A DNA stretch of 64,000 bases from an uncultured Rhizobiaceae group bacterium (GTDB lineage: Bacteria; Pseudomonadota; Alphaproteobacteria; Rhizobiales; Rhizobiaceae): positions 43,555-107,554 of the forward strand of contig CALIOE010000009.1 of NCBI GenBank assembly GCA_938044775.1. The letters are read 5' to 3'. The translations under genes were made by a program, and so were the position numbers. The first letter of the stretch is position 1; every line of letters begins with the position of its first letter. This document shows positions 8,433 to 18,787 of this stretch, piece after piece. The notes beneath the pieces were generated by a model that had not been told where the DNA came from, made no database searches, and saw only the letters and a program-made list of their open reading frames with translations.

Positions 8433-9650
8433 ATGAAAAGAGTTGTCGTGACAGGGATGGGGATTGTTTCCTCCATCGGGAACAATTCGCAGGAGGTGCT
8501 TGCCTCTCTTCGAGAAGCGAAATCAGGCATTAGTTTTGCCGAGGATTTTTCTGATCACGGCTTCCGCTGCCGGGTGCAGGGAGCCCCTGACCTGGACCCC
8601 TTCGAGATCCTGGATCGCCGCACCGTTCGCTTTATGAGCAAAGGCACGGCCTGGAACTATATTGCCATGCAACAGGCGATCACAGATGCCGGGCTGGAGA
8701 ATTCGGATGTCGTCAATCCCCGCACTGGGATCATTATGGGCTCAGGGGGCCCATCAACCAAAACGATTGTCGAAGCGGCCGCCAAGACCGTTGAAACAGG
8801 ATCGCCCAAACGCATAGGACCGACAGCCGTTCCCAAGGCCATGAGCTCAACCGCGTCAGCCGTTCTGGCAACGCAGTTTGAGATTAAAGGGGTCAACTAT
8901 TCCATATCGTCCGCCTGTGCCACTTCAAATCATTGCATTGGCAACGCCTACGAAACCATACAGGTCGGCAAACAGGACATCATTTTCGCGGGGGGATCGG
9001 AAGACCTCGACTGGACGATGTCTAACCTGTTCGATGCGATGGGCGCCATGTCATCAAAATATAATGACACACCGGAAACGGCTTCCCGCGCCTTTGATGT
9101 CAGCCGCGACGGCTTCGTCATTGCCGGAGGCGCAGGCGTTCTGGTTCTGGAAGAACTCGAACACGCAAAAGCACGCGGCGCCAGGATTTATGGCGAGGTT
9201 ATCGGCTATGGCGCCACATCTGATGGCTACGACATGGTGGCCCCGTCCGGGGAAGGCGCTGTTCGCTGCATCAATATGGCCATTGACGGAATCGGCGACA
9301 GCATCGACTACATCAATCCTCATGCCACCTCCACAGGCGTCGGGGACGAGAAGGAAATCAGCGCCCTTCGGCAGATATTTGGCGACAAGTGCCCGCCGAT
9401 TTCCGCGACCAAGTCGCTGACCGGCCATTCGCTTGGAGCGACGGGCGTTCAAGAAGCGATCTATTCGCTGCTCATGATGCAGAACAGATTCATCTGCGAA
9501 AGCGCCCATATTACCGAGATTGATCCCGAATTCAGCGACATGCCAATCATGCGCGAGCGGGTGGATAACGCCGAAATCAATACTGTACTTTCAAATTCAT
9601 TCGGGTTCGGCGGCACCAACGCCTCACTCGTTTTTCAACGTCTCCAGTGA
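8433..9650 (+). CDS. fabB: 3-oxoacyl-ACP synthase I FabB
   Basis: A 405-residue condensing enzyme that elongates cis-unsaturated acyl-ACP. Catalytic residues are visible: Cys in [10 protein letters not shown], His in [11 protein letters not shown] and His in [11 protein letters not shown]. The C-terminus [15 protein letters not shown] is the family signature. An SD (AAGGGGAG) precedes the ATG. It lies 73 bases after fabA and 49 bases before fabI, forming a likely fabA-fabB-fabI operon. Confidence 0.96.
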   Translation: MKRVVVTGMGIVSSIGNNSQEVLASLREAKSGISFAEDFSDHGFRCRVQGAPDLDPFEILDRRTVRFMSKGTAWNYIAMQQAITDAGLENSDVVNPRTGIIMGSGGPSTKTIVEAAAKTVETGSPKRIGPTAVPKAMSSTASAVLATQFEIKGVNYSISSACATSNHCIGNAYETIQVGKQDIIFAGGSEDLDWTMSNLFDAMGAMSSKYNDTPETASRAFDVSRDGFVIAGGAGVLVLEELEHAKARGARIYGEVIGYGATSDGYDMVAPSGEGAVRCINMAIDGIGDSIDYINPHATSTGVGDEKEISALRQIFGDKCPPISATKSLTGHSLGATGVQEAIYSLLMMQNRFICESAHITEIDPEFSDMPIMRERVDNAEINTVLSNSFGFGGTNASLVFQRLQ

Positions 9651-9699
9651 CCGCGCCAATTTCTGCGCACCTGATTGAACCAAAGAGAACCTGATCAGC

Positions 9700-10518
9700 A
9701 TGGCTGAACTCAAATCTAATCTGATGGCCGGAAAACGCGGCCTTATCATGGGTGTTGCAAACGACCACTCTATTGCCTGGGGAATCGCTAAAATGCTGGC
9801 GGACCACGGTGCGGAATTGGCTTTCACCTATCAGGGAGAGGCGTTTGGAAAGCGTGTGCGCCCGTTGGCCCAATCGGTGAACTCCAAGCACCTTTTGCCG
9901 TGCGATGTGGAAGACATCGACTCAGTCGACTCGGTTTTTGAAACACTCAGGGACGAGTGGGGCGGCCTCGACTTTTTTGTTCATGCCATCGGATTTTCCG
10001 ATAAATCGGAACTGAAAGGGCTGTATGCCGACACCACACGGGAAAATTTTTCCCGCACGATGGTTATCTCGTGCTTTTCCTTCACCGAAACGGCCAAACG
10101 TGCTGCCGCTCTTATGAATGATGGCGGTTCGATGATTACGTTGACCTATGGTGGCTCAATGCGCGTCATGCCGAATTACAATGTTATGGGCGTTGCAAAG
10201 GCAGCTCTTGAGGCCAGCGTGCGTTATCTGGCGACGGACTTCGGACCAAAGAATATTCGTGTCAACGCCATATCGGCGGGCCCAATCCGTACGCTTGCCG
10301 GTGCCGGTGTCTCCGATGCCCGCGTGATGTTCAACTATCAAAAGCGCAACGCGCCACTCCGGCGCACGGTCTCGCTGCAGGAAGTTGGCGGTGCAGGCCT
10401 TTATCTGCTTTCGGAGCTGTCAAACGGCGTTACCGGAGAAATTCACTACGTCGATTCCGGTTACTCGACCATATCAATGCCCCGGCTCGAAGAGCTGAAA
10501 GTGACTGACACGGAATAG
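9700..10518 (+). CDS. fabI: Enoyl-ACP reductase (NADH) FabI
   Basis: The 272-residue SDR-type enoyl-ACP reductase completes each fatty-acid elongation cycle and is the target of triclosan. The FabI form of the nucleotide motif is GVANDHSIAWGIAK, followed by HAIGFSDK and the catalytic YNVMGVAKA (Tyr-x6-Lys). The C-terminal VTGEIHYVDSGY block is also typical. Its stop codon directly abuts the stop of the convergent retropepsin gene, with no intergenic base. Confidence 0.95.
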   Translation: MAELKSNLMAGKRGLIMGVANDHSIAWGIAKMLADHGAELAFTYQGEAFGKRVRPLAQSVNSKHLLPCDVEDIDSVDSVFETLRDEWGGLDFFVHAIGFSDKSELKGLYADTTRENFSRTMVISCFSFTETAKRAAALMNDGGSMITLTYGGSMRVMPNYNVMGVAKAALEASVRYLATDFGPKNIRVNAISAGPIRTLAGAGVSDARVMFNYQKRNAPLRRTVSLQEVGGAGLYLLSELSNGVTGEIHYVDSGYSTISMPRLEELKVTDTE

Positions 10519-11127
10519 TCACCCCTGGGTGAGGGTCAGTGTGTCTCCACGGGTGTTCATGTTCACCTTACTCAGGAATGAATTACCCAACAAAATATTG
10601 TCGAGAGATTCGTCGCTGAGAACGGTCGCCTCAACATTGTAAACTGTGATGTCGCCGATGGTTATCGAATCTATGGTGGCGCGGGCGAATTCAGTGGTTC
10701 CGTTGGCTGTGTTGGCGGTGTGCACGAAGTCATTATCCGAAACATCGATGCCCATCTGCTCGGCGGTCGAACGGTTGATTGCTACAGCTGATGCGCCCGT
10801 GTCCACCATGACATCGAACCATTGTCCGTTCATCTGCGCCTCAAAGTTGAAATGGCCCCGGTTATCACGTGTTGCAACGGCGACGCCGTAACTTACAACT
10901 TCTGGCTGCGCTTCTTCATCCTGCGCTTCCGAATATTCATCCTCACCTTCATCATCTTCGTTTTGAACGTGGTCAGGATTTCGCTGAACCTGACGACGTG
11001 CCTGATTGGATTGATGAGTGTTGGAAGCACCTTTGCGCGAGGTGAGCGGATCATCCTTGCCTATGACGATGGGCGCGATAATTGCGAGCGCGCAAGCAGC
11101 GAGTGCGAATTGTCCTATGGTGTTCAT
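10519..11127 (-). CDS. Retropepsin-like clan AA aspartic protease, membrane-anchored or secreted
   Basis: A 202-residue single-domain aspartic protease of the bacterial retropepsin type. An N-terminal hydrophobic stretch (residues 5-22) is a signal or anchor. Residues 25-75 form a polar, Asp/Glu/Gln-rich linker. The protease domain carries the active-site motif VDTGASAV (Asp109) and the second hydrophobic-hydrophobic-Gly element NILLGNSFLSK. The start is ATG 11127, with CAGGA 10 bases upstream, rather than the longer frame from 11169. A perfect TTAA-N7-TTAA site lies about 90 bp upstream. Physiological substrates are unknown. Confidence 0.85.
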   Translation of the reverse strand: MNTIGQFALAACALAIIAPIVIGKDDPLTSRKGASNTHQSNQARRQVQRNPDHVQNEDDEGEDEYSEAQDEEAQPEVVSYGVAVATRDNRGHFNFEAQMNGQWFDVMVDTGASAVAINRSTAEQMGIDVSDNDFVHTANTANGTTEFARATIDSITIGDITVYNVEATVLSDESLDNILLGNSFLSKVNMNTRGDTLTLTQG

Positions 11128-11215
11128 AAACTCAGATTCCTGCCGGCAAACCTGAGATATTTTCAACAATGACTTCTAAAGGAGGCCTAACGGCCTGCCC
11201 AAAGTGAGATCATCG

Positions 11216-11230
11216 TTAAACAACCCTTAA
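11216..11230 (-). promoter_or_regulatory. TTAA-N7-TTAAC, full CtrA-type site
   Basis: On the minus strand the sequence reads TTAAGGGTTGTTTAAC, a perfect match to the CtrA consensus TTAA-N7-TTAAC. It lies 90 bp upstream of the retropepsin start and overlaps the TAA stop of the SDR gene (11227-11229). Binding is inferred from the consensus only. Confidence 0.45.
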
Positions 11231-11991
11231 AGCCAGCCGCCATCGACGATAAACGACTGGTTGGTGCACGCGCCGGCTTCGTCAGAGGCCAGAAACAAAA
11301 GCGGACGTGCAATGTCTTCCGGCATCAGCTTTCGCTTCAGGCATTGACGCTCGAAAATCTGCTTCTCGCCCTCTGGTGTGACCCAGTTTTCCAACTGACG
11401 TTCCGTCATGATCCAGCCGGGAGCAAGGGAGTTGACGCGGATGTTGAATTCACCGAGATCGCGGGCCAGCGAACGCGTCAGGCCGAGTACAGCCGATTTG
11501 GATGCTGTGTAGCAGGCCATGCCGCCCTGCCCGATCATCCACGAGGTGGATCCCATGTTAACGATTGACCCGCCGCCGAGTTTTTTCATGTCATCGACGA
11601 CCGCCTGTGAGGCAAAAAACTGGTGCTTGATGTTGATTGCAATTCGGTCATCCCAATAGTCCGACGTCACGTCTTCAAGCTTGTGACGCTGGTCATGCGC
11701 GGCGTTATTGATGAGAACGCCAACCGGCCCGAATGTGCTGCGAATTTCGCCGATTGCAGACTGCAGTGCAGGGATATCCGTCACGTTGCACTTCACATAA
11801 TGAACCTCCAGGCCATCGTCGTTAAGCTCATGCTGCAGGGCGTTGGAAGGTTCATCGGCAATATCGAGGAAACCGACCCTGCACCCTTGTCGTGCAAAAT
11901 GCTCGACAATCGAGGCACCGATGCCGCTTCCGCCTCCGGAAACAACAACCGTTTTTCCGGCAAGGCTCGGATAGGTGGCAACTTCGACCAT
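11227..11991 (-). CDS. SDR-family NAD(P)-dependent sugar dehydrogenase (D-xylose 1-dehydrogenase-like)
   Basis: A 254-residue classical short-chain dehydrogenase. It shows SGGGSGIG (nucleotide binding), LINNAAHDQRHKLEDVT, and the catalytic YTASK preceded by Ser in NMGSTSW. Its overall pattern, including PSLAGKTVVVSGGG, GFLDIADE, TPEGEKQIFERQCLK and the ending DGGWL, resembles the Caulobacter D-xylose 1-dehydrogenase, so a sugar substrate is likely though not proven. The ATG at 11991 shares one base with the upp stop (TGATG), indicating translational coupling; the frame's GTG at 11994 is less likely. Confidence 0.8.
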   Translation of the reverse strand: MVEVATYPSLAGKTVVVSGGGSGIGASIVEHFARQGCRVGFLDIADEPSNALQHELNDDGLEVHYVKCNVTDIPALQSAIGEIRSTFGPVGVLINNAAHDQRHKLEDVTSDYWDDRIAINIKHQFFASQAVVDDMKKLGGGSIVNMGSTSWMIGQGGMACYTASKSAVLGLTRSLARDLGEFNIRVNSLAPGWIMTERQLENWVTPEGEKQIFERQCLKRKLMPEDIARPLLFLASDEAGACTNQSFIVDGGWL

Positions 11992-12620
11992 CACTTTGTT
12001 CCGTACATGCGGTCACCTGCATCCCCGAGGCCGGGAACAATGTAACCCTTTTCGTTAAGATGGCTGTCTATCGCGGCCGTGTAGATCGGAACGTCGGGAA
12101 GCCGTTCGCGAAACGCAGCGATGCCCTCGGGTGCTGCAAGCAGGCACAGGAAACGGATGTCTTTGGCGCCGGATTCCTGAAGTTTTTCAATAGCAGCCGT
12201 GGCCGAATTGGATGTCGCAAGCATCGGATCAACGGCGATGACAAGACGGTCACTCAAATCATCGGGCGCTTTGTAGTAATATTCAACCGCCTCAAGCGTC
12301 TTGTGATCACGATACAATCCTACATGAGCAACACGCGCCGATGGCACCAGGTCCAACATGCCTTCAAGCAGTCCGTTACCGGCCCTCAGGATCGAAGCGA
12401 AGACCAACTTCTTGCCCTCCAGAGTCGGCGCGTCGGTTTCCCCCATGGGTGTTTCGATACGGGTGGTTGTAAGTTTCAAATCGCGCGTAACCTCATAGCA
12501 CAGAAGCAACGAAATCTCCCGCAGCAGGCGACGAAAACTGCCTGTCGAGGTTTCTGTTTTCCGCATAATGGTGAGCTTGTGTTGAACCAGCGGGTGGTCA
12601 ACGATTGTGACGCCGTCCAT
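11991..12620 (-). CDS. upp: Uracil phosphoribosyltransferase
   Basis: Converts uracil and PRPP to UMP in pyrimidine salvage. The 209-residue length is standard. The N-terminal [17 protein letters not shown], the central [19 protein letters not shown] and the PRPP loop [19 protein letters not shown] are diagnostic, and the C-terminal [14 protein letters not shown] is the uracil-binding end. It is transcribed leftward with deoB and add, so purine and pyrimidine nucleoside salvage are grouped together. Its TGA stop overlaps the SDR start. Confidence 0.96.
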   Translation of the reverse strand: MDGVTIVDHPLVQHKLTIMRKTETSTGSFRRLLREISLLLCYEVTRDLKLTTTRIETPMGETDAPTLEGKKLVFASILRAGNGLLEGMLDLVPSARVAHVGLYRDHKTLEAVEYYYKAPDDLSDRLVIAVDPMLATSNSATAAIEKLQESGAKDIRFLCLLAAPEGIAAFRERLPDVPIYTAAIDSHLNEKGYIVPGLGDAGDRMYGTK

Positions 12621-12690
12621 TCATTGTCTCCGGGCAGGGAAAATTTGTCGCAACCTTAAACGGACCTTTCAGCCAAACAAGTGCAACGGC

Positions 12691-13662
12691 TCAGCCTTCC
12701 GCCTTTTCCAGACGTTTCAACAGACGGGTGCGGGTCTTTTCATCGACAAAGGCAGCTTCCACGGCAGCCTGGGTGGCCTGCAGCAACGCTGCATCATCGA
12801 AAGCGAAGTGTTTCGCGGCAATCTCGTATTCACGGGCGATCGACGTATTGAAGAACGGTGGATCATCGGAATTGAGTGTAACAACAACGCCCGCATCGTA
12901 CAGATTGCGCAAGGGGTGCCGGGCAAAATCCGGATAAACGCCGAGTGCAATGTTGGAACCGGCGCAGGTCTCGAGGACAATACCCTCCTCGACGATCCGC
13001 TCGACCAGCAACGGGTCCTCAGCCGCCCGGACACCATGACCGACGCGCGAAATACCCAGATGATCCAGAGCATTGCGAACACTGTCCGGCCCCGCGAATT
13101 CACCGGCATGGGCTGTGAGACCAAGGCCAGCATCGGAGGCGATGGCAAATGCAGACCCGAAGTCCTCGACGTCGAACGCCCGTTCATCTCCACCCATGCC
13201 GAATCCGGTTACACTCGGATGGGGATTTGACACGACCAGGTCTGCCACTCCCTCAGCCGCTTCCGGTCCAAGATGCCGCACGCATGTCACAATATTGCGT
13301 CCTTCGATTCCGGTCTCCTGGCGTGCGTCTTCAATACCAGCTGCCATCGCTTCGACCAGATCGGTGTAACTGATGCCCATTTGCGCTGCGTGGTCCGGCG
13401 AGGAGAATACTTCACCGTAGATGACGCCGTCGTCGGCCATTCTCGAAAAGACATCATAGGTCAGCAACCGATAGTCTTCCGGCTCCCGAAAGACCGAGGA
13501 TGCCCGGTCATAGCAGGACAGAAAGGTTGTAAAGTCGGACCAGATATACCGGCCGTCGCGGATTATGTCGTTCAGGTCCACCGCGTATTTGCGGGCAAGC
13601 CGCTGTACCAGCCGAGGTTGGGCTGCACCTTCAATATGGCAATGAATCTCCGCCTTGAGCAT
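12691..13662 (-). CDS. add: Adenosine deaminase / adenine aminohydrolase family protein
   Basis: A 323-residue zinc amidohydrolase that deaminates adenosine (or adenine). Metal and catalytic motifs are present: EIHCHIEGA (HxH), TAHAGE (His and catalytic Glu), RVGHGVRA and LNSDDPP. Adenosine and adenine deaminases share these motifs; the downstream position from phosphopentomutase favours nucleoside salvage. The start is the ATG at 13662, with CCGGAG 12 bases upstream. That ATG overlaps the stop of a 42-codon ORF. The frame could also open at TTG 13695. Confidence 0.88.
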   Translation of the reverse strand: MLKAEIHCHIEGAAQPRLVQRLARKYAVDLNDIIRDGRYIWSDFTTFLSCYDRASSVFREPEDYRLLTYDVFSRMADDGVIYGEVFSSPDHAAQMGISYTDLVEAMAAGIEDARQETGIEGRNIVTCVRHLGPEAAEGVADLVVSNPHPSVTGFGMGGDERAFDVEDFGSAFAIASDAGLGLTAHAGEFAGPDSVRNALDHLGISRVGHGVRAAEDPLLVERIVEEGIVLETCAGSNIALGVYPDFARHPLRNLYDAGVVVTLNSDDPPFFNTSIAREYEIAAKHFAFDDAALLQATQAAVEAAFVDEKTRTRLLKRLEKAEG

Positions 13663-13790
13663 CAGGTGCAGGCTCCGGAAGTGCAAACCCGGCAACTGTT
13701 GCGCAGCCGGCGATCGACACCTCGAACGATTTCTGTTGTTCGAGCAACGGTGCCCCCGTCTGCTGCTTTCAAACCAAACCGACGCTTCAT
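13662..13790 (-). CDS. Possible 42-residue micro-ORF linking deoB and add
   Basis: An ATG at 13790 overlaps the deoB stop (ATGA), and its own TGA overlaps the add ATG (TGATG), so ribosomes could pass from deoB through this ORF into add. The peptide starts [13 protein letters not shown] and ends with three cysteines ([11 protein letters not shown]). It matches no family I recognise. It may be a translational relay, the remnant of an add extension, or chance. The double stop-start coupling is the only argument for it. Confidence 0.35.
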   Translation of the reverse strand: MKRRFGLKAADGGTVARTTEIVRGVDRRLRNSCRVCTSGACT

Positions 13791-15007
13791 ATCATGTTCC
13801 TTCCCTGCGGCCCGGCGGCAAGGCCAAGATGTGCGGCAATCGTTTCGCCAATATCGGCGAAGCTCCTGCGAACACCGAGGTCACGTGATGGCAGACCAGG
13901 GCCAGTCAGCAGCACTGGAACCTGTTCGCGGGTGTGATCGGTTCCGCTCCAGGTGGGGTCGTTGCCATGATCAGCGGTAACAATCAGCATGTCGCCGGGG
14001 CGCAATTTGGTCGTCATTTCAGGAAGGCGCCTGTCGAAATGCTCCAGACAAGCCGCATATCCGGGCACATCACGCCGATGACCGTAGAGCTGATCAAAGT
14101 CAATGAAGTTGACAAAAACGAAGTCTCCGTCTGCTGCATCTTTCATTGCCTGCAGCGTCTCATCGATCATGGCGTCGTTGCCGTGAGCCTTGCGAATATC
14201 CGTCACGCCGCGATGGGCAAAAATATCGGCAATCTTGCCTACGGCAAACACACCGCGCTCATCAGACTCAACGCGATCGAGGAGCGACGGCTGCGGTGGC
14301 GGCACCGAGTAGTCGCGGCGGTTTCCAGTCCGTTCGAACGTGTCCCGCGTTTTGCCGACAAACGGCCGCGCAATGACACGGCCAATATTAAGATCGTCGA
14401 CCAGAGAGCGAGCGATGCCGCACAGTTTATACAGCCGTTCGAGACCAAAGAATTCCTCATGGGCGGCGATCTGCAACACAGAATCCGCCGACGTATAAAT
14501 GATCGGTTTCCCAGAGCTGATATGCTCAGCCCCAAACACCTCGATGGCCTCAGTCCCGGCCAGATGCTGAAGCCCGAGAAAACCGGGCAATTCCCCCTGC
14601 TGGATCAGAGCATCAAGCAGGGATTTGGGGAAAACCGGTTCCGCTTTGGGGAAGTAACCCCAATCCTTTGCCAGTGGAACGCCGGCCATTTCCCAGTGGC
14701 CTGTGATGGTGTCTTTTCCGGCCGAAACTTCGATGGCCGATGCCCAGCTCCCCGTCACCGCAACACTATCATCCAGTCCTTCCGGTAGGCTGCCATTCGC
14801 GTTCAGAAACGCCTTCGCGAGGCCGAGACCAAGCAGATTGGGAATTTTCAGAGCGCCGGAGCGCTGACCGTCACGATCGGCCTCACCGCGCATGCAGGCA
14901 GCTGCGATGTGACCGATTGTGTTGGCGCCGTCGTCACCAAACGCAGCAGCATCTGGTGCACCACCGATTCCCACAGAATCCATAACGAAAAGAAAGGCTC
15001 GCGCCAT
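13787..15007 (-). CDS. deoB: Phosphopentomutase
   Basis: Interconverts ribose (or deoxyribose) 1- and 5-phosphate in nucleoside breakdown and salvage. The 406-residue alkaline-phosphatase-superfamily enzyme shows the N-terminal metal site [33 protein letters not shown], and the C-terminal metal site [18 protein letters not shown]. An SD (GAGGAGCTTCT) precedes the ATG. It is the first gene of the leftward salvage group deoB-add-upp. Confidence 0.96.
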   Translation of the reverse strand: MARAFLFVMDSVGIGGAPDAAAFGDDGANTIGHIAAACMRGEADRDGQRSGALKIPNLLGLGLAKAFLNANGSLPEGLDDSVAVTGSWASAIEVSAGKDTITGHWEMAGVPLAKDWGYFPKAEPVFPKSLLDALIQQGELPGFLGLQHLAGTEAIEVFGAEHISSGKPIIYTSADSVLQIAAHEEFFGLERLYKLCGIARSLVDDLNIGRVIARPFVGKTRDTFERTGNRRDYSVPPPQPSLLDRVESDERGVFAVGKIADIFAHRGVTDIRKAHGNDAMIDETLQAMKDAADGDFVFVNFIDFDQLYGHRRDVPGYAACLEHFDRRLPEMTTKLRPGDMLIVTADHGNDPTWSGTDHTREQVPVLLTGPGLPSRDLGVRRSFADIGETIAAHLGLAAGPQGRNMI

Positions 15008-15071
15008 AGAAGCTCCTCAATGCGACGGAGACTTTGCACCAGCCCGCCGGCCCGGTCAAAGAATGACTCGG

Positions 15072-15827
15072 TTAATATCCCACCGAAACGAGATACAAAC
15101 CGTGCGCCGGTGCAACAGTTCCACAGGCACGCCGGTCCCGCGCTTGAAGCGCCGTCATCAGATCGTCCTTCGTCCACTTGCCTTCACCCACATGCTTCAA
15201 TGAACCGGCCAGCGACCGCACCTGGTTGTGCAAATAGGAACGCGCGGTGGTCGAAATTTCGATGACGCTGCCATGCGGCAACGGGCGGCTGCAGACATCC
15301 AGCGTGTTGAGTGTCTTCACTGGCGACCTGGCCTGACATTCGGTGGAACGGAATGTGGTAAAGTCATGCTCTCCAAGCAACACCTTGGCTGCTGCATCCA
15401 TAGCGGCAATGTCCAGGTCCACCTTGACATTCCAGGCCAGTCCCCGGTCCACTGTGAGCGGCGCTCGGCGGCAGATGATGCGGTAAATGTAGTGGCGCTG
15501 TACTGCTGAAAAGCGCGCGTGAAAATCCCCTGAAGCCACCTGGCATTCAAGAACCGATACCGGATCACCGGCCTCACGCAAATGCGCGTTGACGGCTTCC
15601 GACAGCCTGAACGGGGTCCACGGGCGATCAAGGTCGCTATGGGCAACCTGGCCCCATGCGTGGACACCGGCATCGGTGCGGCCCGCTCCCTGCACGATCG
15701 GATCAACTTCGCCCAGCCGTCGAAGCGCTGATTCAAGCGCCCCTTGCACCGACGGTCGATCATCCTGGCGTTGCCAGCCGGAAAAAGGAGCGCCATCATA
15801 CTCGATTAAAAAACGATAACGCGCCAT
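15072..15827 (-). CDS. truA: tRNA pseudouridine(38-40) synthase
   Basis: Forms pseudouridine at positions 38-40 of the tRNA anticodon arm. The 251-residue protein has the TruA start RYRFLIEYDGAPFSGWQRQ, the catalytic aspartate in GAGRTDAGVHAWGQVAH, and the end block FLHNQVRSLAGSLKHVGEGKW in variant form (SYLHNQVRSL). Its start overlaps the fmt stop by one base (TGATG), so def-fmt-truA is a coupled translation-related operon. Confidence 0.96.
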   Translation of the reverse strand: MARYRFLIEYDGAPFSGWQRQDDRPSVQGALESALRRLGEVDPIVQGAGRTDAGVHAWGQVAHSDLDRPWTPFRLSEAVNAHLREAGDPVSVLECQVASGDFHARFSAVQRHYIYRIICRRAPLTVDRGLAWNVKVDLDIAAMDAAAKVLLGEHDFTTFRSTECQARSPVKTLNTLDVCSRPLPHGSVIEISTTARSYLHNQVRSLAGSLKHVGEGKWTKDDLMTALQARDRRACGTVAPAHGLYLVSVGY

Positions 15828-16759
15828 CAGCTCAGCACCGCTCCCTGCGGCAACGTGTTGCCGCGCAGGAATTCGTCTGCATCCATCGCCTTTGAACCGG
15901 CTTTTTGAAGCCGGGTCAGCTTCACCGACCCTGTTCCACAGCCAATGATCATGTCATCCAAGATCGCTCCGGGGACAGCAATGTTATCGCGAACATCTGC
16001 GGCAAGCACCTTTACCCTCTGCGGCTTGCCAGAGAGTTCCATTTCGCACCAGGCGCCCGGCGAGGGCGAAAGTCCCATGATGTTGCGATGCACTTCGCTT
16101 GCGGATCTGGACCAGTCGATGCGCGTTTCAGTTTTGGAGATTTTGCCGGCATAGGTTGCCCCATCCGCTGCCTGCGGAGTCAATGTGAGTGTACCACGTT
16201 CGAGGCGTGCCATTGCGTCCACCATGAGACCGGCACCCGTCGCGGCCAATTCGTCGTGCAGGCTGCCCGCCGTTGATTGCGCGGTGATCGGAACGCGGGC
16301 AGTCATCGCTACTGGTCCGGTATCCAGACCCGCCTCCATCTTCATAACCATCATTCCGGTTTCTTTATCGCCAGCCATGATGGCGCGTTGTATCGGCGCC
16401 GCACCGCGCCATCTTGGCAGCAACGAAGCATGCCCGTTAAAGCAGCCATGGACCGGCATATCCAACACAACCTGCGGCAGAAGCAGTCCGTAGGCCACGA
16501 CAACAGCTACGTCTGCCCTGTGACCCCTGAAAGTGTCCTGCTCTTTCGAACCCTTCAGGCTGAGAGGTGAATAGACTGGAATACCCAGACCTTCGGCAGT
16601 GGTCTGGACCGGTGACGCAACCAATTCCAGGCCCCGGCGTCCGGCAGGTCTTGGCGGTTGCGTGTAGCAGGCAACTATCTCGTGCCCGGCCGCGATAAGC
16701 GACCGCAGCGTTGGCACAGAGAATTCCGGTGTTCCCATGAAAACGACGCGCAGAGGCAT
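15827..16759 (-). CDS. fmt: Methionyl-tRNA formyltransferase
   Basis: Formylates initiator Met-tRNA using 10-formyl-THF. The 310-residue protein contains [14 protein letters not shown], the catalytic Asn/His region [20 protein letters not shown], and Asp in [13 protein letters not shown] replaces the commoner INIH spacing, but the essential Asn and His remain. The C-terminal OB-like domain (about 205-310) is present. It lies 15 bases after def, the usual arrangement. Confidence 0.96.
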   Translation of the reverse strand: MPLRVVFMGTPEFSVPTLRSLIAAGHEIVACYTQPPRPAGRRGLELVASPVQTTAEGLGIPVYSPLSLKGSKEQDTFRGHRADVAVVVAYGLLLPQVVLDMPVHGCFNGHASLLPRWRGAAPIQRAIMAGDKETGMMVMKMEAGLDTGPVAMTARVPITAQSTAGSLHDELAATGAGLMVDAMARLERGTLTLTPQAADGATYAGKISKTETRIDWSRSASEVHRNIMGLSPSPGAWCEMELSGKPQRVKVLAADVRDNIAVPGAILDDMIIGCGTGSVKLTRLQKAGSKAMDADEFLRGNTLPQGAVLS

Positions 16760-16774
16760 GTTTTTCGCCCTCGC

Positions 16775-17356
16775 CTAGCCGATAAATTTCGTGCCGTTTT
16801 GACGGGCAATTTTTGTAAATTTCCTGATGACCATATCGCGCTTGAGTTTGGAAATATGATCCAGAAACAACGTTCCGTTCAGGTGATCAAATTCGTGTTG
16901 AAGACAAGTCGACAGCAACCCATCGGCTTCCAGAAATTGTTCTTTTCCATCGCGGTCCAGGTACTTTACCGTGCAAGCCGCCGGTCGTTCTACGTCGGCA
17001 TAATAGTCGGGAATTGAAAGACATCCCTCCTCGTAAACGCTTCGCTCGTCGCTGAACGACACAATTTCCGGATTGATGATGAAAATCGGATCGCGGTGCT
17101 CCTCTTCGGGTTCGCTGCGGATTGGCTCGTCTCCTTCCGCCTGCTCTTCCTCATCGGCGCGCTTTGCGCAATCAACAGTAAAAACGCGGATCGGCTCTCC
17201 CACCTGAACGGCGGCCAGTCCGATGCCGGGCGCTGCATACATCGTCTCGAGCATGTCATCGAGGAAAGTCCGCAGCTGATCGTCAACCCGCTCTACGGGT
17301 TGCGATTTGACCCGCAATATCGGGTCGGGAATTTTTACGATCGGCAAGACAGACAT
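16775..17356 (-). CDS. def: Peptide deformylase
   Basis: A metalloenzyme that removes the N-formyl group from nascent proteins. The 193-residue product shows all three family motifs: [21 protein letters not shown] and QHEFDHLNG (HExxH). An acidic insertion rich in Glu (about residues 88-108) lies between motifs 1 and 2. The frame runs upstream to 17554, but the family N-terminus [15 protein letters not shown] fixes the start at ATG 17356. It is divergent from rmuC across a region of about 97 bp. Confidence 0.95.
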   Translation of the reverse strand: MSVLPIVKIPDPILRVKSQPVERVDDQLRTFLDDMLETMYAAPGIGLAAVQVGEPIRVFTVDCAKRADEEEQAEGDEPIRSEPEEEHRDPIFIINPEIVSFSDERSVYEEGCLSIPDYYADVERPAACTVKYLDRDGKEQFLEADGLLSTCLQHEFDHLNGTLFLDHISKLKRDMVIRKFTKIARQNGTKFIG

Positions 17357-17453
17357 GGCTGTGAGATAGTGGGTGCAACTCCCAGGGTCAACTGCCATAA
17401 GACCAACAACGTTCCCGTTTTGATCTCCCAGCAGAATCATGTAGGGTGTCCCG

Positions 17454-18674
17454 ATGGAAGCCTTTGATCTGAACCAGACCTTTGTCACCATAGGTGACGT
17501 TGTGCTCTCGCGCGGCGACGCTGCAATTCTTGCCGCCGCTCTTTTCATAATCATCGCGCTTTTTCTTCTGTTTGCGATCTGGCGCGGCGGGAAAAACCGG
17601 CACGAGCAAGAGACCCTGCTGCGACAGGTGGCGGATGAGCGGGCGCGCAGCGCCGAATCCAGGATGGCCGAACTGGTGGCTGCCCAAAACGACCTGGCGG
17701 GCAGGCTTGCCTCGCTTCAGCAAAACGCCACAAACAATCAGGCAGCTTTTTCAAAGCAACTGGACGAGCGACTGACGGGCGTGACCGGTCATGTGTCGAA
17801 GTCGTTAAATGAAACCACCCAGAACACACAGAAAAGTCTGGCCGAACTGCAGGCCAGGCTGGCAGTAATCGACACGGCGCAGAACAACATACAAACGCTG
17901 GCACAGGACGTGGTGGGATTACAGAACATCCTGCAAAACAAACAAACCCGTGGTGCTTTCGGTCAAAGCCGGATGGAAGCGATTGTGCAGGACGGGCTTC
18001 CGATGGGAGCCTTTGAGTTTCAAACCACACTTTCAAATGGCAAGCGGCCGGATTGTACCGTCAAAATGCCCAATGATGCGCCGGTTCTCGTTATCGATGC
18101 CAAGTTCCCACTTGAAGCCTGGAACATGATCCGCAACGCCCAGACACCAGATGAGGCCAAGGTCAGTGCCACACAGTTTCGTCGTGACATGGAAGTTCAC
18201 ATAAAGGACATCTCGGAAAAGTATCTGCTACCGGGAGAGACACAGGAAACGGCATTCCTGTTTGTCCCGTCGGAATCGATCTTTGCTGAAATTCATGAAA
18301 ATTTTGAGGGCGTCGTTCAAAAGGCGCACAAATCCCGCGTGGTCATCGTTTCGCCGTCGCTGCTCCTGCTCTCCATTCAGGTGATCCAGGCGGTGTTGAA
18401 AGACGCGCGGATGCGGGAACAAGCCCATCTGATCCAGGCCGAAGTCATAAAGTTCATGGAAGATCTGACGCGTCTCGACGAGCGCGTTCGCAAACTCCAG
18501 AATCATTTCAACATGACCGCCAGGGATGTGGACAATATTCTTGTCTCAACTGATAAACTCACGCGCCACGGCGCCAAGATCGAAGCACTTGAGTTTGGCG
18601 CGGCTCAGGTCGAATCCAGCGAAAAGGGCGAGGCCGGGAAACCCTTTCTACGGGCTATTGACGGCGGCGAATAG
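17454..18674 (+). CDS. rmuC: DNA recombination protein RmuC
   Basis: A 406-residue membrane-anchored putative nuclease of the RmuC family, linked to suppression of DNA inversions at short inverted repeats. One hydrophobic segment (about 23-43) is followed by a long coiled coil rich in Gln, Ala and Glu (48-160). The conserved RmuC domain contains [46 protein letters not shown] and [11 protein letters not shown]. It is transcribed away from def. Confidence 0.92.
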   Translation: MEAFDLNQTFVTIGDVVLSRGDAAILAAALFIIIALFLLFAIWRGGKNRHEQETLLRQVADERARSAESRMAELVAAQNDLAGRLASLQQNATNNQAAFSKQLDERLTGVTGHVSKSLNETTQNTQKSLAELQARLAVIDTAQNNIQTLAQDVVGLQNILQNKQTRGAFGQSRMEAIVQDGLPMGAFEFQTTLSNGKRPDCTVKMPNDAPVLVIDAKFPLEAWNMIRNAQTPDEAKVSATQFRRDMEVHIKDISEKYLLPGETQETAFLFVPSESIFAEIHENFEGVVQKAHKSRVVIVSPSLLLLSIQVIQAVLKDARMREQAHLIQAEVIKFMEDLTRLDERVRKLQNHFNMTARDVDNILVSTDKLTRHGAKIEALEFGAAQVESSEKGEAGKPFLRAIDGGE

Positions 18675-18787
18675 AGCCGCTGAGTGCGTCTGCAGAGGCC
18701 TAAAGTTTTAGACAAATTGCGGCCCCGGACTTAAACGAAAACCAAGGCGCATTTGGAACAGTGCACCCTCCCAGTTCCGGAGGGCGC

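Noticed and set aside
17357..17554. 66-residue upstream extension of peptide deformylase
   Set aside because: The family N-terminus starts at ATG 17356, and the extension overlaps the divergent rmuC start.
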